Assembly: GCA_964586865.1 (NCBI GenBank)
Contig: CAZPJM010000036.1
Location: 1-27,433 of the forward strand
Direction: 5' to 3'
Source of the DNA: REDI01 sp964586865
GTDB lineage: Bacteria; Myxococcota_A; UBA796; GCA-2862545
Length of the DNA stretch: 27,433 nucleotides
Positions 15,537 through 23,950 of the stretch are shown piece by piece. The translations under genes were made by a program, and so were the position numbers. Under the pieces are notes generated by a model. It ran no database searches. It was not told the DNA's origin and saw only the letters and a program-made list of their open reading frames with translations. Each line of letters begins with the position of its first letter. Position 1 is the first letter of the stretch.

Positions 15537-16397
15537 CTACTGGAGCCAGGAGCCGATCTCATCGTGGGCGCGGGCCACGGCGGCCCACATGGCCCGCGCG
15601 GCGGCGGCCGCGTCGGGGGCCTCGACGCGGAGGGTGGACTCGCCCACCCGCTCCACCGTCCCGGCGCGCAGGGCCTTGGTCGCCATCTCGCGGCGGTAGG
15701 TGTCCACCTCCATGATCACCGGCGGACGTGGCACCAACGGGGTCAGGCGCCCGTCCCGCAGGCGGCGAACCGCCTCGGCGGCCCCCTCCCGAATGGCGGC
15801 GCGGGCGACCCGCGGGGTCCGGCACAGGGCGGCGGTGGGGCCCAGGGTGCGCTTGACGGCCACGTGGACCACATCCCCCGGCAAGGTGGCAGCGACCTCC
15901 TCGCCCAGCCGGTCGGTGCCGGTGACCAGGCCGGGCGGCACCCCGAAGGTCCCGGCGATGGCGCTGTTCAGGGCGATCTCACCGATCCGCTGCCCGTTGA
16001 GGCGGAAGTTCTCGACCACCCGGCCGGACCAGGTGTGGGAGAGCAGGCCCCCCGGGGTCCCCGCCATGGTGTGGTGGCCGATCAGCAGCAGCAGGTCGAA
16101 GCCATCCTCGATGCCGGTCGCCTGACAGAGCGGCTTGTTCTCGACCGTGGCGGGGCCGATGACGAGCTCGGCCCGGTCGTGCAGCTCCTCGAGGAGGACG
16201 TTGCGCATCACCGCGTGGCCATCGTTCACCACGAAGCTGGCGTCCGGCGCCTCGTCCAGCACCCCCTCGATGGCCGCGTTCACATCGCCGGTCATCAGCG
16301 CGCGCCCCGCGGGCCAGGTCTTGCCGTCGGGCATGAGCTGGTCGCGGTGGACGATGCCGGTGATGCCTTCCATGTCGGCGCTGATGAAGACGCGCAC
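15537..16397 (-). CDS. M55-family D-aminopeptidase (DppA-like)
   Basis: The 286-residue product opens MRVFISADMEGITGIV, the signature of the M55 DppA family, with metal ligands Asp8 and Glu10. Further conserved residues are His61 in VVNDGHAVMRN, His109 in LLIGHHTMAGT, His121 in LLSHTWSG (the position of the DppA catalytic His, by analogy) and Glu140 in RIGEIALNS. These zinc enzymes remove D-amino acids from the N-terminus of peptides, for example D-Ala-D-Ala. Start GTG 16397 is chosen because GGAGGA precedes it at the window's usual spacing; a longer reading to 16556 gives a low-complexity Pro/Gly/Arg leader and is rejected. It is third in a minus-strand operon, 14 bp after the DUF1444-like gene. 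There is no signal peptide, so it is cytoplasmic. Confidence 0.92.
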   Translation of the reverse strand: MRVFISADMEGITGIVHRDQLMPDGKTWPAGRALMTGDVNAAIEGVLDEAPDASFVVNDGHAVMRNVLLEELHDRAELVIGPATVENKPLCQATGIEDGFDLLLLIGHHTMAGTPGGLLSHTWSGRVVENFRLNGQRIGEIALNSAIAGTFGVPPGLVTGTDRLGEEVAATLPGDVVHVAVKRTLGPTAALCRTPRVARAAIREGAAEAVRRLRDGRLTPLVPRPPVIMEVDTYRREMATKALRAGTVERVGESTLRVEAPDAAAAARAMWAAVARAHDEIGSWLQ

Positions 16398-16411
16398 GGG
16401 TCCTCCGGGGT

Positions 16412-17404
16412 TCAGGCTGGGGTGAGGGAGCGGGGGTCGACCGCGTCGGCCCGGAACCGCGCCGGGTCCACCCGGCGGCCGTCGGCGGGATGGCGCACCG
16501 GGGAGAGGTCCGGGTCGGGCGGCCCCACCAGGCCGGCCTCCACCAGGACGGCCCACGGCACCGCCAGCCCCTCGTCCAGGAGGTCGGGGCCCGGGTGCCC
16601 GAGGACCACCAGGTCCACCTGCGGCAGCAGGGTGGGGCCGTCGGGCAGGGCGGCGAAGGAGATCACCCGGCCTCCGGGCAGGCGGAGGAGGCTGTAGGCG
16701 CTCGGCCAGGCGGGGCGGTCCTGGTCGACGAGGTGCTGCGCCAGCGGGGTCTGGGCGCGGCGATAGGCGTGCCCCGCGAAGAAGCGGTGGGCGGTGGCCA
16801 CCCGGTGGACGAGCGGGTGCTCCGGGCCGGGCTGCCAGGCCCGGAAGCCCCGACCTTCCTCGTCCAGCACGTATGGGGCGCAGGAGACGGGGGTGCCCGC
16901 CGCATGGAAGGTGTCCCAGGCGAAGGCGAGGGCGGCCTCGAGGGGCAGGCCCTGCTCGGTGCCGGTCACGAGGAGGGTGCGCGCGTCGGGGGCGAAGGCC
17001 ACCGGGCGGCCCCGCACCGTCTCGGTGAAGCTGCGGAGGAAGCCCGGGAGCAGCAGCCGGCTCGAGGCATAGCCGTCCGAGGCCCCGATGATCCAGACCC
17101 CGTCGGCCCCGTCCCAGGGGGCCAAGCCCTCGGCCGGATCCAGGTTGGACAGGGCCGCCTCCCAGGCCATGGACGGGCTCGCCGACCAGTCCTCCAGGTG
17201 GCCGCGATTCACGAAGAGCCGCAGCTCGGGCCGATCCAGGACGACTACCCCGTCGAGGAAGGGGGCCACCGGGTGACGCACCAAGCGGGCCTCGGGGCGG
17301 GACAGCCCGGCCTCCCAGGCATTGGCCGGCGAGGTGTTGTCGCGCAGCACCGGCAGCAGGTGGGGGGCCGCCCCCAGCCAGGTGTCGGGGACCGCCAGCT
17401 CCAT
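16412..17404 (-). CDS. DUF1444 (YtpQ)-like protein
   Basis: The 330-residue product resembles DUF1444 proteins: LFVNRGHLEDWSASPSMAWE followed by AALSNL, then DGYASSRLLLPGFLRSF, then PVAFAPDARTLLVTG, where the family has a valine-proline-asparagine-rich equivalent. The match is by motif order from memory, not by search. DUF1444 has no established function. The start codon overlaps the stop of the FAD oxidoreductase by one base (TGATG), so the two are coupled, and the D-aminopeptidase gene follows after 14 bp. It has neither signal peptide nor membrane segment. Its place between an oxidase and a D-aminopeptidase suggests an accessory cytoplasmic role; this is inference only. Confidence 0.75.
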   Translation of the reverse strand: MELAVPDTWLGAAPHLLPVLRDNTSPANAWEAGLSRPEARLVRHPVAPFLDGVVVLDRPELRLFVNRGHLEDWSASPSMAWEAALSNLDPAEGLAPWDGADGVWIIGASDGYASSRLLLPGFLRSFTETVRGRPVAFAPDARTLLVTGTEQGLPLEAALAFAWDTFHAAGTPVSCAPYVLDEEGRGFRAWQPGPEHPLVHRVATAHRFFAGHAYRRAQTPLAQHLVDQDRPAWPSAYSLLRLPGGRVISFAALPDGPTLLPQVDLVVLGHPGPDLLDEGLAVPWAVLVEAGLVGPPDPDLSPVRHPADGRRVDPARFRADAVDPRSLTPA

Positions 17405-18630
17405 CAGATCACCATCCGTTCATGGGCCTGGAAGGGGCGGCCGATCCGGAAGGCCGCCAGGTCGATGCGCTCCCCCTCGATGTGCACCTCGGTGAGGTCT
17501 TGCCCGGCCTCGCACAGGGCCAGCCCCACCTCGGCCGAGAAGGGTCCGAACATGGCGCCATGGCCCGAGAACCCGATCATCCGAATCAGGTTCGGCCTGC
17601 GGGCATCGTACCCGAAGAAAGGGTTGTGATCGGGGGTGGTGCCGTAGTATCCGCTGGTGGTGGCCGTGATCCCCTCGAAGGCGCCGATGGGGGGGAGGAT
17701 CTCGGCCAGGGCCATCCAGTTCTCGAAGGGGGCGGCCTCGAGGCCGCCGGTGTGGGCGAAGCGCGGCTCGATGACGTCCTGGTCCTCGTAGGAGAAGCCG
17801 TCCTCGGCCACCGTGGGGTGGGCGTGGCCCATGAGCAGCGTGTCCTCGTTCTCGGGGCGGCAGTACACCCCCGAAGGGGTGATGGTCATGGGCATGTCGC
17901 GGAGGGTCTCGGCGGTCATGGGCCCGCCCCGCTTGACGAACCAGAGGTAGCGCTTGAGGGCGTCGACCGGGAGCTCCTCGGCGCCGATGGCCCGCGCCAG
18001 GGCGCGTGACCAGGCATTGGTGCAGTCGATGAAGACGTCGCCGCGGTAGGTGCCCTTGGGGGTGACAAGACCGGTGATGCGGTGACCGTCGAGCTCGGCC
18101 TCGCGGACGGGGGCGCCCTGGATGAGCTCGGCGCCGTGGCGTCGGGCGTCCCGGATCCCCTCCTGGTAGATGAGGGCGGGCAGCAGGAAGCCGTCGGAGG
18201 CACAGAAGGTGCCGCCGAGCACCTGTTCCGGGTCGACCCAGGGGAAGCGATCCGCCAGGGCGTCCCGGGGCAGGGCCTCCACGTCGTCCAGGCCCACCGA
18301 GCGCTGGAGGGCCACCCGCTCCTGGGCGTCGTTCCAGGCCGCCTCGTCCCCGGCCAGGAAGAGGTAGCCGTTGTGGCGGATGGGGACCTCGTCGGTCTCG
18401 AGGCGCTCGCGGAACTCGCGGTAGAAGCGCACGGCGAATCGCATGCCCCGCACCGTCTCGGCGGTGGACCACTGCTGGCGGATCCCGGCGGCGGTCCGGG
18501 AGGAGCTGCCAGCCCCCACGTGGGCGGCCTCGAGGATGGTCACCCTCCAGCCCGCGCGCGCCAGGCTGCGGGCGGTCAGGGTACCGGTGATGCCGGCGCC
18601 GATGATGACGGCGTGGCGGTCGCGGGCCAT
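17404..18630 (-). CDS. FAD-dependent oxidoreductase of the DAO (D-amino acid/glycine/sarcosine oxidase) family
   Basis: ATG 18630 follows CCCGGAGGATCC. The 408-residue protein has the N-terminal Rossmann turn VIIGAGITGTLTARSLARAG (Gly11, Gly13, Gly16) and ILEA with Glu34 binding the FAD ribose. The GSSSRTAAGIRQQWSTAETV stretch, the late TSGYYGTTPDHNPFFGYD and MIGFSGHGAMFGP are typical of sarcosine-oxidase-beta/SoxB-like members. It should oxidise the C-N bond of a small amino acid or N-methyl amino acid, passing electrons to oxygen or a dehydrogenase partner. It is the first gene of the operon with the DUF1444-like and D-aminopeptidase genes, which makes a D-amino-acid or glycine-type substrate plausible. 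The in-frame upstream GTG at 18648 is not used because the ribosome site lies downstream of it. Confidence 0.88.
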   Translation of the reverse strand: MARDRHAVIIGAGITGTLTARSLARAGWRVTILEAAHVGAGSSSRTAAGIRQQWSTAETVRGMRFAVRFYREFRERLETDEVPIRHNGYLFLAGDEAAWNDAQERVALQRSVGLDDVEALPRDALADRFPWVDPEQVLGGTFCASDGFLLPALIYQEGIRDARRHGAELIQGAPVREAELDGHRITGLVTPKGTYRGDVFIDCTNAWSRALARAIGAEELPVDALKRYLWFVKRGGPMTAETLRDMPMTITPSGVYCRPENEDTLLMGHAHPTVAEDGFSYEDQDVIEPRFAHTGGLEAAPFENWMALAEILPPIGAFEGITATTSGYYGTTPDHNPFFGYDARRPNLIRMIGFSGHGAMFGPFSAEVGLALCEAGQDLTEVHIEGERIDLAAFRIGRPFQAHERMVI

Positions 18631-18824
18631 GGATCCTCCGGGCAGCACGTCAGCCTAGCACCCCCGGCAGGGGCCAGCGATGGTGTCCAGGACGGGACCG
18701 GCCTCGGGCCGGGGTGGACCGTCGGGCCGAGGGCCGGCGGCCTCACCGGTGACCGGATCGTCGCACACCGCTTCGGGGAGGGCGGGTTACATCGGGCGGC
18801 CCCCTCGCAGCCCAGGAGCGCCGG
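18631..18824. promoter_or_regulatory. Divergent promoter region between FAD oxidoreductase and E1 genes
   Basis: This 194-bp spacer must hold both promoters. Read on the minus strand, GCTAGGCT (CTAG at 18655-18658) lies about 21 bases before the oxidoreductase start, a candidate -10. On the plus strand TTACAT at 18787-18792 lies 32 bases before the E1 start. AGGAG at 18814-18818 is the E1 ribosome site. No operator symmetry stands out. Confidence 0.35.
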
Positions 18825-21074
<2,250 letters not shown>

Positions 21075-21156
21075 AGGCCGGGGGCGGTCCTGGCCCCTCG
21101 TGGCCGTGCCCGGCGCGGTCCGGACGCGAACCGACGCGGGTCGGGCGGTCATGGGC

Positions 21157-21162
21157 TAGGAT
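21157..21162 (+). promoter_or_regulatory. Candidate -10 element, TAGGAT
   Basis: GGGCTAGGATGG lies 46 bases before the ATG at 21209. It shares GCTAGnnT with sites upstream of other genes. No matching -35 is visible. Confidence 0.3.
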
Positions 21163-21208
21163 GGCGGGCCGAGCCCGGCGCTGCCAACGCGCCGGGGATG
21201 GAGGACCC

Positions 21209-21709
21209 ATGCGTACCTGGATGCCCCTGCTCCTGCTGGCCATGGTTGCCTGTGGCGGCAACGACGACACCGACGAGGGCGGGAACGGGGATGGCGACGG
21301 CGATGACTACGCTGGCTGCGAGGCCACCGACGGTCAGTCCCCCTCGGTGGTGGACAGCAGCATCGACTGCACCTTCCCGACCGAAAACACGCCGGACCGC
21401 TTCCTGCAGGTCCAGGTGGTGGTGACCGATCCCCAGGGTGACTTCACCCTGAGCCCGTTCACGGGCAACGTGTTCCGGATCTACCAGGGCAGCGGGAGCG
21501 AGCCCATCGTCAACGACGCCTTCGCCTGCGATGGGGACAACGCCGGCAACTGCTCGGCATCGCTCAACGCCACCCAGCAGGGCATCGACTGCACGAACCT
21601 GTCCCAGTACCGGATCACCGCGGTGATCGCTGACGACGACGGCAACCTCTCGCCCGAGTGCGCGCTCCCCACGCCCGAGGGCACGGGCGGCGGTGACACC
21701 GACGGCTGA
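21209..21709 (+). CDS. Small secreted lipoprotein, function unknown
   Basis: ATG 21209 follows TGGAGGACCC. The signal MRTWMPLLLLAMVAC gives Cys15 as lipidation site, followed at once by an acidic Asp/Gly/Asn-rich spacer. The remaining ~125 residues contain five further Cys (in AGCEATD, SIDCTFP, FACDGDN and GNCSAS, GIDCTNL) plus one near the end (SPECALP), suggesting disulfides in an extracytoplasmic domain. FLQVQVVVTDPQGDFTLSP to QYRITAVIADDDGNLSP look like beta strands of an Ig-like or cadherin-like sandwich, with Asp clusters that could bind calcium. I do not recognise the family. It is 166 residues, with its own likely promoter, and a strong hairpin starts one base after its stop. The spacer composition resembles other lipoproteins in the window. 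Confidence 0.82.
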   Translation: MRTWMPLLLLAMVACGGNDDTDEGGNGDGDGDDYAGCEATDGQSPSVVDSSIDCTFPTENTPDRFLQVQVVVTDPQGDFTLSPFTGNVFRIYQGSGSEPIVNDAFACDGDNAGNCSASLNATQQGIDCTNLSQYRITAVIADDDGNLSPECALPTPEGTGGGDTDG

Positions 21710-21756
21710 GCCGGCGCCGCGCCCCCGCCGCAACGAGCGCCCGAGGGGGCGCCGGC
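21710..21756 (+). terminator. Strong hairpin directly after the small lipoprotein gene
   Basis: GCCGGCGCC (21710-21718) pairs perfectly with GGCGCCGGC (21748-21756), with a further short C-G stem inside after a three-base bulge. It begins one base after the stop codon. It lacks a T tract, so Rho-independent termination is uncertain, though the position is right. Confidence 0.45.
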
Positions 21757-21806
21757 CCGAAACTGCCGGACGCGGGCCTCGGACGGAGGGGGGTGGAAGG
21801 AGAACA

Positions 21807-21858
21807 CGGGCGCCCGGTCCGCCGAGTGCTTTGCCGGTCAGTGGCGGCCGGGCGCCCG
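21807..21858. terminator. Long GC hairpin in convergent spacer
   Basis: CGGGCGCCCGG (21807-21817) pairs with CCGGGCGCCCG (21848-21858), and after a one-base bulge CCGCC pairs with GGCGG (21843-21847). The loop is 21824-21842. Half of the stem is itself palindromic. It lies between the convergent lipoprotein genes. Confidence 0.35.
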
Positions 21859-21985
21859 CTCCACCTGGTCCGTACGTCCGGCAGCCCATGCTGTGACGGC
21901 CGGTCCGTCAACGGGACGTCAAGCTCTCGGGCGGCGTCACCCCATGGGCCGGCCGCCTCCTCCCGGGGGGTGATCCGCAACGCAG

Positions 21986-22017
21986 GACGCCGCGCCCCCG
22001 GTGGAGAGCGCGGCGTC
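21986..22017. terminator. Perfect 10-bp hairpin in convergent spacer
   Basis: GACGCCGCGC (21986-21995) pairs perfectly with GCGCGGCGTC (22008-22017) over a 12-base loop. It lies 62 to 93 bases past the stop of the minus-strand VWA lipoprotein gene. No T tract on either strand. Confidence 0.45.
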
Positions 22018-22021
22018 TGGG

Positions 22022-22062
22022 GATGGCCCGGCCCGAGCCGGTGTCAGACCGGGCGGGCCATC
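22022..22062. terminator. Bulged hairpin next to the VWA lipoprotein B stop
   Basis: GATGGCCCG (22022-22030) pairs perfectly with CGGGCCATC (22054-22062), and after a one-base bulge CCCG pairs with CGGG. It is the first structure met by transcripts leaving the VWA lipoprotein B gene, 17 bases past its stop. With 21986-22017 it forms a tandem pair. Confidence 0.45.
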
Positions 22063-22078
22063 GAGGTGGGGGTGGCGA

Positions 22079-23734
22079 TCAGCCCTCGCAGTCGGGGAGG
22101 ACCTGGTAGCTGATCTCGATGGTCGAGCCGCCCGCCGGGATGAAGTCGGTGTCGAACACGACCGAGTTGGACGAGACCTCGTACTCCCAGCCGGTGGGGG
22201 AGCGGACACCGTCGACCACGACCTCGATGGTCTGGGGGACGGGCTGCAGCGAGAGCTCGAAGCTGTCGTTGATGCTGACCGACTCGGTGGCCAGGTTCTC
22301 GAGCTTCTCGGCCCAGTCGGTGGCGCAGATGGACAGGAAGAGACCACCGGTGGCCACGGAGGCCTCGTAGTAGCCGGTGCCCGCCGAGGCGGAGCCGCAG
22401 CCCGTCGGGTAGTCGCCGGCGACCGCGTTGACCTTCACGTCCTCGGGGTCGGCCTTGAGGCTCTGGAACAGACCCACGTAGAAGGACCAGGTGTTGACGG
22501 ACTGCTCGGGCTCGTCCGAGACGTGGACGATCGAGAGGAAGGCGTCATCCCGGTAGAACTCGGAGTTGCACTCGCCCGCGCCGACCTTGCCGAGGGCAGC
22601 CTCGGCCTGCATGAAGCCGCGCTCCTCGTTCCGGCCGTAGGGCACCAGGACCCGGTCGATGTCGGCCATGGTCGAGAAGGCGTCGAGGGCGCGCGACTCG
22701 CTGAAGGAGGCGTCGATGTAGGGGTCGGAGCCGGCGATGCAGCCCACGTCACCCACGACGACGCCGGCATGGAAGTCGGCCTCGAGGTTGGTGAGGGTCT
22801 GGATGAAGACGTCGAAGTTGTTGACGACGTTCTCGTTGTTGTCGTACATCGAGCCCGACCGGTCCAGCGTGAACAGGATGTCGGTCGCCGAGCGGATGGG
22901 CTGCTCGAACGGGTCGGTGTTCTGACCGAACAGGGTGCCCGAGCCGAGCGAGTTGACGGTCGCCACGGTGCGGAGCGGGTCGTTCGAGGTGAAGTCGATA
23001 CGCGCCGGGTCCTCGAAGGTGTCGAGGGGCAGGTAGTCGAGGAAGACGTCGACGGCCGGGCCACCCGCGCTGGTGTCGTAGGGCGCCACGGTGAACGGCA
23101 GGTTGCCGTTCTCGAAGGCGTTCAGGTCCAGGCTGTACTCGTCGAGGGAGGGGGTGAAGACCTCGATGTCGGAGACGACCAGGTCGGCGGTGCCCTCGTT
23201 GATGATCTGGAAGGGCTGGCCGGTCTCGCAGCCGATGTAGGGCTCGCCGTACTCGTAGGTCTCGGGCGTGACCTTGATGCGGGGCGCGACACCGCGACCC
23301 TGGACCCGGACGGCCTCGGTGGGGTTGTCCTCGGCGTTGCTGTCCACGAGGATGCGGGCGTTGAACTCACCGTCGGTGGCCGGGTCGAAGGTCACCACGA
23401 AGGTGGAGCTCTCGCCCGCACCGATGAGGAAGTCCTCGATGCCCGAGACGCCGAACACGCCGGCGGGGGCGTTGGGGCCGAGCTCGACGCTCTCGATCTG
23501 CAGGTCACCGTCGCAGGTGTTGGACACCGTGACCGTGCGCTCCTGCGGGACGTAGTCCTCGTCGGCGATCTCCACGTCGTCGAACCGGATGTTGGCCGGG
23601 TCGACCTCGATGCAGGCCGGCTGGTTCAGGTCGTCCGGGTTGATGGGGTCCCGGCGCTCGGTGAAGCCCTGGTCGCTGCAGGCGGCAGCGCCCAGAAGGG
23701 CGGCGGGCAGGAGGAGGTGGATGTTGCGGGTCAT
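22079..23734 (-). CDS. VWA-domain lipoprotein with ASH/choice-of-anchor-D repeats (paralogue B)
   Basis: ATG 23734 follows CCGGAGGTCCC. The signal MTRNIHLLLPAALLGAAAC gives Cys19. Then come two ASH-type Ig repeats (VDPANIRFDDVEIADED and VTPETYEYGEPYIGCETG as their starts). The VWA domain starts ATDILFTLDRSGSMYDNN with the metal motif Asp291-x-Ser293-x-Ser295. C-terminal to it, SDEPEQS, VNAVAGDYPTGCGSASAGTG, LFLSICATDWAEKLENLA and a last strand-rich domain ending LPDCEG match paralogue A closely, with aligned Cys. The 551-residue protein should be surface or periplasm anchored. Asp/Asn-rich loops suggest calcium or magnesium binding. The gene lies 216 bp after metG and probably has its own promoter. 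The family is unnamed as far as I know. Confidence 0.9.
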   Translation of the reverse strand: MTRNIHLLLPAALLGAAACSDQGFTERRDPINPDDLNQPACIEVDPANIRFDDVEIADEDYVPQERTVTVSNTCDGDLQIESVELGPNAPAGVFGVSGIEDFLIGAGESSTFVVTFDPATDGEFNARILVDSNAEDNPTEAVRVQGRGVAPRIKVTPETYEYGEPYIGCETGQPFQIINEGTADLVVSDIEVFTPSLDEYSLDLNAFENGNLPFTVAPYDTSAGGPAVDVFLDYLPLDTFEDPARIDFTSNDPLRTVATVNSLGSGTLFGQNTDPFEQPIRSATDILFTLDRSGSMYDNNENVVNNFDVFIQTLTNLEADFHAGVVVGDVGCIAGSDPYIDASFSESRALDAFSTMADIDRVLVPYGRNEERGFMQAEAALGKVGAGECNSEFYRDDAFLSIVHVSDEPEQSVNTWSFYVGLFQSLKADPEDVKVNAVAGDYPTGCGSASAGTGYYEASVATGGLFLSICATDWAEKLENLATESVSINDSFELSLQPVPQTIEVVVDGVRSPTGWEYEVSSNSVVFDTDFIPAGGSTIEISYQVLPDCEG

Positions 23735-23950
23735 GGGACCTCCGGAGTCGTTCGAAGTGGTGCGTCGGAAGCCCGCGGGGTCGAACCGAGGGCGGTCGTT
23801 CGGGGAATACGTCGACGAGGGTACATGTGTGACAAGCGCCCATCAACTTTTTTGACGCCCGCCGTCGAGGCCCACGGGCTCGATGCTCGGTGACCCTCCG
23901 ACGTCGGATCCGGGTCGCGAGGCGCTCGGCAGGCGGATCCGGCCCGGGGG
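23735..23950 (-). promoter_or_regulatory. Upstream region of VWA lipoprotein B, with an A-tract
   Basis: Around 23820-23858 the spacer is the most AT-rich spot I see in the window. Read on the minus strand it has an A6 run (23853-23848) upstream of TTGTCA, then 17 bases, then ACGTAT. The A-run could be an UP element and TTGTCA a -35; the -10 is poor. GGAGGT near the start codon is the ribosome site. No terminator for metG is visible. Confidence 0.35.

Noticed and set aside
16398..16556. N-terminal extension of the D-aminopeptidase to 16556
   Set aside because: The extra residues are Pro/Gly/Arg-rich, overlap the DUF1444-like gene, and the ribosome site points to GTG 16397.
23852..23857. Plus-strand TTGACG as a -35 box
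   Set aside because: No suitable -10 follows and no plus-strand gene starts downstream; metG is on the other strand.
22001..23893. Plus-strand open frame opposite VWA lipoprotein B
   Set aside because: Antisense shadow rich in Val/Gly/Asp/Glu repeats; the minus strand has signal peptide, VWA motif and ribosome site.
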